Positions 1 through 6,801 of a stretch of DNA of 27,373 nucleotides are shown piece after piece. The position numbers and the translations under genes are program-made. Numbering within the stretch: position 1 is the stretch's first letter; each line of letters begins with the position of its first letter. The notes below the pieces were generated by a model. The model saw nothing but the letters and a program-made list of their open reading frames with translations. It was not told the DNA's origin and did no database searches. Source of the stretch: CAMFKD01 sp964436955 (lineage in GTDB: Bacteria; Chlamydiota; Chlamydiia; Chlamydiales; JAJFMA01). Location: positions 1 through 27,373 of the forward strand of contig CAYTFC010000039.1 in the NCBI GenBank assembly GCA_964436955.1, read 5' to 3'.

Positions 1-55
1 TTGCTACCAAAACTTGCCGCACAAGTCATTGAATTTGAATTCAGATGCGTAGGAG
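1..55 (+). repeat. Half-copy of the palindromic element, at the left edge of the window
   Basis: The first 54 bases match, base for base, the reverse complement of 6253-6306. The first 41 bases are identical to the last 41 bases of the window (27333-27373). After position 55 the sequence no longer follows the element. The reverse strand would encode the peptide MTCAASFGSNQG seen at the other copies, but here it runs off the edge. Bases 56-279 contain no gene that I can support, only the hairpin repeat listed next. Confidence 0.85.
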
Positions 56-92
56 TGCTTAGTCTTTGGAGCATCAGCTTTACATGTTTTGT

Positions 93-152
93 TACACGTT
101 GTAGTGCCGCTTCGCCGAAGCGGCATAAACAAAGGTTTTATTTTGAGACATT
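93..152 (+). repeat. REP-like palindromic repeat with conserved tail, copy A
   Basis: An 8-bp stem GCCGCTTC/GAAGCGGC (106-113, 117-124) with loop GCC is preceded by a TTGTAG-type leader. It is followed by a tail of the form CATAAACAAAGG..TTATTTTGA..ACATT. The same stem and tail recur at 9909-9962 and, inverted, at 22502-22566. A partial copy is at 17860-17905. The repeat lies downstream of the minus-strand export operon, so the hairpin may also help end that transcript, though no T-run follows it on that strand. Confidence 0.75.
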
Positions 153-279
153 GGGGGTAAACCTGTGGTGAGGTAATGCGAGCACGGGCGCGATTCGGAT
201 GTAAAGGGATGATTAGGGGGATCGGGGTCCCTTTAGTTAACCTGTAGTAAAATCAACGCCCATGAGGGTTATCAATGGT

Positions 280-846
280 CTACGCAGCTACGGGAGGGGT
301 ATTCTTCAGACTTTGAATCAAGATGTCGAGAAGTCTTTGAGATTTAGCCTCGAAATTTCTTAACCGGTTTTTGTTCGATGGTTCCAGAAGATCAACACTA
401 CCGGAAATAAAATCGGTCCCTTTTTCATCAAACACACCCATCAAAAAGGGATGTTTGTTTGAAAAAGCCAGCTTGATTTGCTCATGACCTTTTGCAACTT
501 TGGGGACTATAATGACTGAAACCACCGAGAGTATTTCTGATTTCTGGTCGTTCTGGTGACTCATTGTGTAATTATTGATATTTTCGACGTCCAAAGAAAC
601 GATGCCCCTCTTCCTTTCTTCTGGGATCTCTTGATCGAGATCATCAAATAGAGGTACGGTAAATAAGATTTCTCTAGGGAGCTGTCGAATTCCGGCTTTT
701 CCTCCAAGTGCATCAAACAGTTCTGTGGGTAATGAATCAGCCACTTTTTGCATTGTGGCATCTTGAGAATTTTTCAATAACATCAGAAGAAATATGACGA
801 ATATGCTAGTAACAAAAAGTGAAAAACGGACGACGTTATTTGTCAT
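280..846 (-). CDS. Hypothetical single-pass membrane or secreted protein, last gene of the export operon
   Basis: I do not recognise this 188-aa protein. A hydrophobic N-terminal segment (about residues 8-25) looks like a membrane anchor or uncleaved signal, and the rest is soluble and mixed alpha/beta with no obvious motif. It starts 34 bases after the end of the outer-membrane-factor gene on the same strand, so it is probably the fifth cistron of the operon. No clear Shine-Dalgarno precedes the ATG. The local sequence is AT-rich, which can favour initiation without one. By position it could be a periplasmic partner or substrate of the exporter, but that is inference only. Confidence 0.6.
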   Translation of the reverse strand: MTNNVVRFSLFVTSIFVIFLLMLLKNSQDATMQKVADSLPTELFDALGGKAGIRQLPREILFTVPLFDDLDQEIPEERKRGIVSLDVENINNYTMSHQNDQKSEILSVVSVIIVPKVAKGHEQIKLAFSNKHPFLMGVFDEKGTDFISGSVDLLEPSNKNRLRNFEAKSQRLLDILIQSLKNTPPVAA

Positions 847-880
847 TTTTGTACCATTACTATAATTATTAATTTTAGTT

Positions 881-1927
881 TCAGTTGCCGCCTAAGGCTT
901 TATATACCATGACATAGTTCACCAGCTGCTCTACTTGGCCTTGAATCAAAAGATCCTGCGCCAGAAAAGCCCGTCTAGATGTGTTTAAAAAGGATATATA
1001 GTCGTTCACGCCTTGTTCGTAGAGTGTTTTTTCTTGTGCGAGTGATTGTGCCTGAATTCGACAAGACTCCTCAAGGTAGTGGAGCTTCTGTTGTCCTAGA
1101 TAATAAGCTGCAATGGCATTCTCTAGCCCCTCGAATGTTTCTAGGACAGTTTTTTGATAGCGATAGAGAAGCTCTTGAGTTACGAATTTGCCACATTTCA
1201 AGCCTTGCAAAAAGAAGCGGGGTAGGCTCGTTTCGAAGTCCTTTTCAGCTTTTAGGATATCGGGATGGCAGTCTAAAAGCTTTGAATCGCATGCCGTGGG
1301 TATTTCGCACGGTAGTTGGATTGCCGGGGCCTCACAAGAGAGGTATTCTAAGAGGTCCTCTGGATAGCATCCAATAAGAACAGAAATGCGGTGAATGGCG
1401 GTTGAAATGCGGAGCTCTAGCATAGGAAGCTCAGCATGCAAGGCGAGTTGGTCTAGCAGGGCTTCGGACAGAGCCTTGTCACTGATAGCCCCGCGCTGTC
1501 TTAGCTCTTGAATGAGCTGTGATTCCGTTTGTACTGCATCGATTCTGGCTTGATAGAGCTTGTGACGCTGCTGAAGACCTCTTAATTCGATGTAATTTTT
1601 TGCTGTTTCGGTAGAACGAGCTATCCATGTACTATATAGTTGTTCCCGAAGCGCTTCTAAAGGAGCTGTGGATGCACACCTTGTTTGCGCCGCCTGAGCT
1701 TGCATTACCTGCATGGTGGCAATTTTTAAATCGAGATTGTGAGCTTCTGCGAGAATAAGTAATTCATTTAAGACCGGATCTTGCAAACGTTGCCACCAGC
1801 TCACATATGGATCAGGAGCCTGTTCATAGGTCATTGCCATGTCCGAACATTGATGGACTGGAGCCTGATTGCACCCGAATAACGATACGAGGCTTACAAT
1901 ACATAGAAAATGCCATCTTCGTATCAT
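881..1927 (-). CDS. Lipidated outer-membrane-factor (TolC/OprM family) homologue lacking beta-barrel segments
   Basis: Family identity comes from several regions: WWQRLQDPVLNELL (about 44-57), NYIELRGLQ (111-119), HPDILKAE (221-228), VLETFEGLENAIAAY (261-275) and the C-terminal YKALGG. These correspond to the conserved helices of OprM/NodT-type efflux channels. A lipobox LFGC gives a lipidated Cys19. The protein has 348 residues where the family usually has about 450-480. The shortage falls at two places, about residues 82-90 and 232-250, exactly where the two transmembrane beta-hairpins of each OprM protomer should be. The coiled-coil helices are kept. It overlaps the adaptor gene by 4 bases (ATGA), so it is translationally coupled to it. 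It may be a periplasmic tunnel without a membrane pore, or it may pair with another channel. The family call is firm; the consequence is inferred. Confidence 0.8.
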   Translation of the reverse strand: MIRRWHFLCIVSLVSLFGCNQAPVHQCSDMAMTYEQAPDPYVSWWQRLQDPVLNELLILAEAHNLDLKIATMQVMQAQAAQTRCASTAPLEALREQLYSTWIARSTETAKNYIELRGLQQRHKLYQARIDAVQTESQLIQELRQRGAISDKALSEALLDQLALHAELPMLELRISTAIHRISVLIGCYPEDLLEYLSCEAPAIQLPCEIPTACDSKLLDCHPDILKAEKDFETSLPRFFLQGLKCGKFVTQELLYRYQKTVLETFEGLENAIAAYYLGQQKLHYLEESCRIQAQSLAQEKTLYEQGVNDYISFLNTSRRAFLAQDLLIQGQVEQLVNYVMVYKALGGN

Positions 1928-2982
1928 TGTGGTTTATTGTTAGGGGTTTCAATGAAAACGTCCATCTGCTGACCGACAAAAATTGACTTTTCCTCTTCCT
2001 TAAACGAGTAAATAGCCTGTAAGACTCGTGTATCAATCTTTTCGCTAACGTCATTAGAAATATTTTGTTTGGGTACAAGGTAAGGTTCCAGCTTCACGAA
2101 ATCCAATGGAAAGTGTACCTCTGCATTACCTTGTAAATAGGCAGTGGCCGCTGCCTTTTTATCAAATAGTGAAGTGTCAAATTGGTTGATGTTAACCCTT
2201 AGATGGAGAATGTCTGTATTTCCAATGATCATCGAAGGGGTTCCTATAGGAGGAAATTCGCCCTCGTGAATTTTCACTTGTAGCACTGTTGCATCAATCG
2301 GCGATACAATAATGGTGCGTTCAATATTGGCTTTCACTTGTTCGATAGCGGCTTGTGCCTGTTCCACTTGTAACTTAGCAATTTCTACATCCGGTAGCCA
2401 GGCGCCTGCTTTGAGCTTTTCAAAATCCGCGTTTGTTTTCTGAATTTTTGCTTCAGCCTCTTGACTGTTAAAGTAGCGTCGATCGACTTCCTCAGCGCTC
2501 ATGGCTCCCGCTGTTTGCAAGCCTTCTACGCGGCGATATTGGCTCTTTGCTTGAGCAAGCTGGATTTCCGCAGTCTTTAGATCAGCCGCCGCTGCAATGA
2601 GGTCTTGAGGCCTTGGCAGGGATTCGAGTTTTTTTAGATTCGCTAGGGCATTTTCATAAGCGAGACGCTGACTGCGTAGTTCTGCCTTTAGATCACACGA
2701 CTCGAGGCGAAACAGCACCTGTCCTGCCTTGACTTTTTGGCCAGCCTTCACCTCAACCTTATCAACGATGCGGTTGACAGGGGATCCAATGGAGATGTTG
2801 CCGCTACTAGCCTCTACGATCCCAACGCCGGTAATATAGGATTTATAAGGCGAAAAAGGACGAAATGTATGATCGACCGTGTTAATGGGACCCTCCTGGC
2901 TGTCTTGCCAAAGGAAAGTCACAATGAATAGGATGCCAATTACTGACAAACCGATAATCCAGTTGAAATAGCTTCTATTCAA
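1924..2982 (-). CDS. HlyD/MacA-type membrane fusion (adaptor) protein of an ABC exporter
   Basis: This 352-aa periplasmic adaptor should bridge the inner-membrane ABC transporter and an outer-membrane factor. It has an N-terminal transmembrane anchor (about residues 9-26) and a lipoyl/biotinyl-like half (about 65-95, with VDKVEVKAGQKVKAGQVL). A long Ala/Gln/Lys-rich coiled-coil hairpin follows (about 100-225). The second lipoyl half comes next (IIVSPIDATVLQVKIHEGE), then a beta-barrel domain to the C-terminus. The ATG overlaps the end of the ATPase gene by 8 bases, and its own end overlaps the next gene by 4. Layout and neighbours resemble the DevB subunit of DevBCA-type or MacA-type exporters. 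The substrate cannot be read from the sequence. Confidence 0.88.
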   Translation of the reverse strand: MNRSYFNWIIGLSVIGILFIVTFLWQDSQEGPINTVDHTFRPFSPYKSYITGVGIVEASSGNISIGSPVNRIVDKVEVKAGQKVKAGQVLFRLESCDLKAELRSQRLAYENALANLKKLESLPRPQDLIAAAADLKTAEIQLAQAKSQYRRVEGLQTAGAMSAEEVDRRYFNSQEAEAKIQKTNADFEKLKAGAWLPDVEIAKLQVEQAQAAIEQVKANIERTIIVSPIDATVLQVKIHEGEFPPIGTPSMIIGNTDILHLRVNINQFDTSLFDKKAAATAYLQGNAEVHFPLDFVKLEPYLVPKQNISNDVSEKIDTRVLQAIYSFKEEEKSIFVGQQMDVFIETPNNKPQ

Positions 2983-3664
2983 TTTTTCCTTCAGGTGTTA
3001 GTTCACCGTCACTTAAGGGAATGATTCGATCTGCATAAGAAAAAATGCGAGAGTCGTGTGTTACGACTAATACGGTTTTTAAGGAAATTTTTGCAAGGTC
3101 ATGCAAAAATTCCATGATTTCAAACCCCGCCGTGTGGTCAAGAGCGCTCGTGGGCTCATCACAAATGATAATATTTGCTTCGTTGATCATAGCGCGTGCA
3201 ATGGCCACCCTTTGTTGCTGCCCTCGAGATAGTTCTGTAGGAGGTACTTGCGCTTTGTGCGACAAATGGACTTTTTCTAGGTACTGCATGGCCTTGCCTA
3301 AACTTTCGGCCTCGGATATACCTGCAACAATCAAGGGGAGAGCGATATTTTCAACGACGCTCAAGCTGGGAATCAAGAATAGAGACTGAAAAACAATGCC
3401 TATGTTTTGGCAGCGAAAATCGGCCTTTTCGTTCTCTCCCATCATTCCGATGTTTTTATCGAGTAAGAGCAATTCCCCGGCATCGGGTGTGAGTATTGTG
3501 GCTATGATCGACACGAGGGTCGTTTTACCAGAGCCAGAAGGACCCACCAATAGCGTCAAGTTTTCGCTATGGATATCCAAGTCGATCGACTTTAAGGCAT
3601 CAACTTGGTTTTCATCTTTCCCGTAGGTTTTTCTTATTCCTCTACAGCGAATAGAGACTACCAT
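2975..3664 (-). CDS. ABC transporter ATPase, LolD/MacB/DevA-like
   Basis: This 229-aa nucleotide-binding subunit shows every expected motif. Walker A is GPSGSGKTT (41-49), the Q-loop is around VFQS (91-94), and the signature is LSRGQQQR (145-152, Arg in place of the usual second Gly). Walker B is IIICDEPTSALD (165-176) and the switch is VVTHD (His203). Length and motifs fit the LolD/MacB/DevA subfamily, which powers FtsX-fold permeases. The ATG lies one base after the stop of the permease gene, and the 3' end overlaps the adaptor, so the genes are cotranscribed and coupled. ATP hydrolysis would drive conformational pumping of periplasmic substrate through the tripartite complex. Confidence 0.93.
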   Translation of the reverse strand: MVVSIRCRGIRKTYGKDENQVDALKSIDLDIHSENLTLLVGPSGSGKTTLVSIIATILTPDAGELLLLDKNIGMMGENEKADFRCQNIGIVFQSLFLIPSLSVVENIALPLIVAGISEAESLGKAMQYLEKVHLSHKAQVPPTELSRGQQQRVAIARAMINEANIIICDEPTSALDHTAGFEIMEFLHDLAKISLKTVLVVTHDSRIFSYADRIIPLSDGELTPEGKIE

Positions 3665-3665
3665 C

Positions 3666-4895
3666 TTAGTTCCCTAACAGAATTTTTGGGTCGGCATGCA
3701 TGACTTTCTTCAAACATAGCAATACGGTAGAGAAACAGATCACCAGGACGATCGTTGCACTGAAGACCAAAAGCTCCCAAGGGAATGCAAAAGCAAGGGT
3801 GGTATCTTTGATGGCCATTCCCCAAAGAATCGTGATGCTGGTGCCGAGAACGTATCCAATGATTCCTACAAGAACTGCCTGGAATAGAATCATCTTAAAA
3901 ATCATGGCGTTGGTTCCACCAACCGCTTTGATTAGCGCGTAGTATTTTATGTTATCCAGCGTCATGATGTAAAACAATTGCCCAGAAATCGAAAAACCAA
4001 TGATGATGCCTAGGAGAACCGACAGCCCAAAATTAATCAATATTCCTGTTTCTAAGAAAAATTGCCGGATCTTATCTTTAAACTCATCCCTTGTAAGGGC
4101 CTTTAAACCAGAGTTAGCATCGATAGCCTTCGCGACCTGCTCAACATCTCTATCGGGGAGTGTTTTAGTTAAAATGTAGCTCATGCGATCGGTCATTTGG
4201 GGCGTAAATCGTTGAAATTGAGAGAAGGAGGTAAAAATAATCGGTTGAGGATAAAATCCCTGGGTGACTTTGCAAATGCCCACCACCACAGCTCTTACTC
4301 CATTAACTTCAAGGGAGTCTCCAAGGTCGAGCGGGATTTTCTTTCCCTGTCTCATTTTAGCTAAGGCTCCTGTGGCTGAAAAGACATCGACAATGACCCC
4401 TCCTTCCCGCCTTAAATCGTGAATTGAACCTTTTAGCATTTGAGCTGGAGCACCGATCAACGTGGCATCATCAATGCCATACAGTTGGCAAATCTCGAAT
4501 TGGCCCGAGGGGGTGACGACCGGCAATAGGGCGAAGCTCAGAGGGACTGCCCATTGGACGCCTGGCGTGCTGCGCACGACATCTAAGTAGCTAAGCGGCA
4601 CGCTCCTTAGCTTATCCTCACTTTCTGTAGAGGGATCCATTACCCACATTGTGGGTTCGGCGATATCTGTAACGATCCTATAAGAACGTCCTACAAGCCC
4701 TAAAAAAATTGCAGATTGTTGTGAAATCAAAAGAGTAGCAAGAAAGATTCCAAAAATGGTCCCTATGCAAGAGGAACGGTTACCTAGAAGCATTTTAAAA
4801 GCTAACGAAATCACAAGTGTCCCTACGTATGCCCTTAGTTTGGCCTGGTGAAGCGCATCCGATGTTCTTCTAAATGGTACATCAATTTCACACAA
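3666..4895 (-). CDS. FtsX/MacB-fold ABC permease (DevC-like)
   Basis: This 409-aa inner-membrane subunit has one transmembrane segment near the N-terminus (about 45-66). A large periplasmic domain follows, then three C-terminal segments (about 281-305, 327-350 and 370-396). That is the four-helix FtsX/MacB/DevC topology. The motif LIKAVGGTNAMIFKMILFQA matches the conserved cytoplasmic turn that contacts the ATPase. The chosen start is TTG at 4895-4893, placed 7 bases after GGGAG. The residues before the first helix (MCEIDVPFRRTS) have no other good start. It is the first gene of the operon. No convincing promoter was found in 4896-5012, the gap shared with the divergent methyltransferase. Confidence 0.85.
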   Translation of the reverse strand: MCEIDVPFRRTSDALHQAKLRAYVGTLVISLAFKMLLGNRSSCIGTIFGIFLATLLISQQSAIFLGLVGRSYRIVTDIAEPTMWVMDPSTESEDKLRSVPLSYLDVVRSTPGVQWAVPLSFALLPVVTPSGQFEICQLYGIDDATLIGAPAQMLKGSIHDLRREGGVIVDVFSATGALAKMRQGKKIPLDLGDSLEVNGVRAVVVGICKVTQGFYPQPIIFTSFSQFQRFTPQMTDRMSYILTKTLPDRDVEQVAKAIDANSGLKALTRDEFKDKIRQFFLETGILINFGLSVLLGIIIGFSISGQLFYIMTLDNIKYYALIKAVGGTNAMIFKMILFQAVLVGIIGYVLGTSITILWGMAIKDTTLAFAFPWELLVFSATIVLVICFSTVLLCLKKVMHADPKILLGN

Positions 4896-5012
4896 GTCCT
4901 GTCTCCCGGATATATTTCAGGGATTTATTTCTTTCCATACAGTCGAATTTAGAGCATAAGAACGACATAGAGGCCTTAAAATCTGAGTGCGTGTTGTGCG
5001 AAGGAGAAAAAA

Positions 5013-5816
5013 ATGTCCTTTCAATTCAATGCTGACCAAGTAAAAGCGTATCATGCGAGCACGGAAGATGAGCTCATCTACTTCAATAAGATCTTTGAAG
5101 GGTCATTTTTTAAAGGCGCTGCGTCAGTTCTGGACGCCGGATGTGGTGAAGGCAAAGTGACCGCGTCTATTGCACAAAAATTCCCGAGCGCTAAGGTGGT
5201 TGGATTTGATGCTTCCAAAGCGATGATAAAGTTCGCCTCTCAGCATTACGGCCCGCCCAAATATCCCAATTTAAGTTTTTTTGAAAAAGACATTTGCGCC
5301 CTGGGCAAGGAAAACGAGTTTGATCGTGCCATTACATTCAATTGCCTACACTGGATCAAAGACCAGAGAAAAGCGCTAGATTCCATTCATAAGTCTTTGA
5401 AGAAGGGCGGTAAAGCACTCATCATCGCATCTCCAAAGGTCGGAGCCGTGCCGTGCGACCTGCATGCAATGTGTCGTGAGGTAATGTTTTCCTTTAAGTG
5501 GCTCTTTCGGTTTCTCACGTTCAGGTCTGAGCACTCCTTTCATACGGAAAATGACTATAGAAAAATGCTGAACGACATCGGATTTTCTATTGACCGTATC
5601 GAAATGAGAACCAAGCCTGTGGTGTTTAAAGATAGGAAGGAGCTGGATGCCTTTTTGAACGCTGTGGTGACCCCTATAAACCATCTCTCAGAAGAAAAAA
5701 AACCGGCATTTTTGAACGACCTCTATGCCGTGCTGGTCAAGAAGGGGAAAGTGAAACCTGATGGCACAATTCAAATTGAAGTAGGCCAAATTGAAATTCT
5801 AGCCTCTAAGGAATAG
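5013..5816 (+). CDS. Class I SAM-dependent methyltransferase
   Basis: This 267-aa protein has the Rossmann SAM-binding motif I VLDAGCGEGKV (39-49), the acidic end of strand 2 in VVGFDAS (Asp66), and the post-II region FDRAITFNCLHWIKDQ. It resembles the Tam/UbiE-like small-molecule methyltransferases, but the substrate is not evident. The ATG is preceded by AAGGAG at a good distance. The end of the gene, VKPDGTIQIEVGQIEIL, and its following hairpin recur in degraded form at 9963-10070. That shows a second copy of this gene once existed on the other side of the tandem 459/460-aa genes. Confidence 0.88.
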   Translation: MSFQFNADQVKAYHASTEDELIYFNKIFEGSFFKGAASVLDAGCGEGKVTASIAQKFPSAKVVGFDASKAMIKFASQHYGPPKYPNLSFFEKDICALGKENEFDRAITFNCLHWIKDQRKALDSIHKSLKKGGKALIIASPKVGAVPCDLHAMCREVMFSFKWLFRFLTFRSEHSFHTENDYRKMLNDIGFSIDRIEMRTKPVVFKDRKELDAFLNAVVTPINHLSEEKKPAFLNDLYAVLVKKGKVKPDGTIQIEVGQIEILASKE

Positions 5817-5826
5817 AGAGGAAAAG

Positions 5827-5861
5827 CCTATAGAGCAGTCATGAACTGACGGCTCTATAGG
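5827..5861 (+). terminator. Hairpin downstream of the methyltransferase gene
   Basis: A perfect 10-bp stem CCTATAGAGC/GCTCTATAGG (5827-5836 and 5852-5861) starts 10 bases after the methyltransferase stop. A shorter inner pairing is possible. No long T-run follows, so it is a weak intrinsic terminator by the usual rules. The same hairpin follows the methyltransferase remnant at 10041-10070, which supports a role tied to that gene. Confidence 0.55.
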
Positions 5862-5872
5862 ATTCATTGATC

Positions 5873-6190
5873 TTATTGTTCGTTCAGCGCTTCAATTTTA
5901 GATTCAAAGTCCTCTAAGATCTTGGCTACTTTTTGGTCCGTTTCTGTCTCTCCGCTGCTAGCTCTAGTGAAAATTGCGTAATCATCTAGCATTAGTGCAT
6001 AGAAAGTTGGAAGGTTACTAACGTCTAGTTTGAGGCTGTCAGTCAGATCAGTTTCTTTGGTCTTTTGCGCAGCAACCAGCATTTTTTTGAGGCTATCCTG
6101 ATGTAAGACGTACAAATATTTGCCATACATATCTTGATCAGTAGGTGCATAGAGACCCTGATTGCTACCAAAACTTGCCGCACAAGTCAT
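5873..6190 (-). CDS. Chimeric small ORF: unknown protein whose N-terminus comes from the palindromic element
   Basis: This is a 105-aa ORF. Its first 12 codons (MTCAASFGSNQG) lie inside the palindromic element at 6154-6314. The mirror arm of that element encodes the same 12 residues in the opposite direction. The body (LYAPTDQDMYGKYLY... to the C-terminus) looks like ordinary protein sequence, but I do not recognise it. The element probably removed the original 5' end, and the current ATG is borrowed. An internal ATG at the DMYGKY segment could be an alternative start but has no visible ribosome site. Whether the chimera is expressed is unknown, and it may be a gene remnant. Confidence 0.45.
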   Translation of the reverse strand: MTCAASFGSNQGLYAPTDQDMYGKYLYVLHQDSLKKMLVAAQKTKETDLTDSLKLDVSNLPTFYALMLDDYAIFTRASSGETETDQKVAKILEDFESKIEALNEQ

Positions 6191-6314
6191 TGAATTTGAT
6201 CAGCTGCTATGGATTGCTTTTTGACAAGGAAAGATCCTTGTCTTCAAATCAATCCTACGCATCTGAATTCAAATTCAATGACTTGTGCGGCAAGTTTTGG
6301 TAGCAATCAGGGTC
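6154..6314. mobile_element. 161-bp MITE-like palindromic element
   Basis: The two arms (6154-6199 and 6269-6314) are exact reverse complements except for a short offset, starting GACCCTGATTGCTACC on each strand. Inside them the halves continue to pair imperfectly (TCAGCTGCTATGGATTG against TCAGATGCGTAGGATTG). They converge on a central 8-bp hairpin GACAAGGA/TCCTTGTC (6223-6230, 6235-6242). The whole element is therefore one long palindrome with no room for a transposase. Half-copies sit at both ends of the window. I found no clear target-site duplication. It is MITE-like by structure, and mobility is inferred from multiple copies and gene truncation on both sides. Confidence 0.7.
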
Positions 6315-6646
6315 GGAGGATCATAGACAACAGTTTTCTACCAACCGATAAACATAACAATTATGTTGCAGAAAGTATGCTCGCCACGCCTCCCTTTGTT
6401 TAGAGATCGGCTTTTGATAGCATGTTAAAGTGGGATCAATCTGTTGCTGCAAAACTCTCAACTTGCAAAACCCCTTTTCTCTATATAGAGGCGGCACACT
6501 CTATCATCGATAAGGAGCGTGTGAAAGAACTCTGCCCACAGTTCGTGTACGGTAAAGTCATTGGTTCAGGACACTTCATTTCTTTAGAGGTGCCTGATCA
6601 AGTCAATGCCATGATCGACCGTTTTGTCGATATCTATGTGCAATAG
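6315..6646 (+). pseudogene. Truncated alpha/beta-hydrolase remnant with an internal stop
   Basis: One reading frame, broken by a single TAG at 6401-6403, reads ...LATPPFV*RSAFDSMLKWDQSVAAKL... and continues to 6646. The part after the stop has the look of an alpha/beta-hydrolase C-terminus: TPFLYIEA strand, then an acidic turn, then GSGHFISLEVPDQVNAMI with the likely catalytic His, and a final helix. The 5' two-thirds, including any nucleophile elbow, is absent. The frame begins at the edge of the palindromic element. It is a gene killed by truncation plus a nonsense mutation. The 74-aa ORF from 6422 is unlikely to be functional. Confidence 0.65.
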
Positions 6647-6738
6647 GCAAAATAATGCTCTCTATGCATAAACGTGTGATGAATTTTCTAGAGCCGCGCG
6701 TGGTATAACGTAAACTACAATCAATCTATTCGAAACTA

Positions 6739-6766
6739 TTGACCAATATTCGATAAAATTTAATAA
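6739..6766 (+). promoter_or_regulatory. Putative sigma-70-type promoter of the 459-aa gene
   Basis: TTGACC (6739-6744) and TAATAA (6761-6766) are separated by 16 bases. The block is almost identical upstream of the paralogue (8452-8479), in a region otherwise less conserved than the coding sequence, which supports a shared promoter. The leader down to the ATG is very AT-rich. Confidence 0.5.
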
Positions 6767-6801
6767 TAGTTGCAAAAATTTTAATTTAGGACTGAATTGA
6801 T

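Noticed and set aside
334..338. Assignment of the 459/460-aa proteins to the COQ4 family from their HDYxH motif (residue numbers in the protein)
   Set aside because: COQ4 has HDxxH followed by Glu at a fixed distance, which neither copy has, and the surrounding sequence does not match.
979..1377. 132-aa plus-strand ORF opposite the outer-membrane-factor gene
   Set aside because: It is antisense to a well-supported coding region, lacks a ribosome site and has no protein-like composition.
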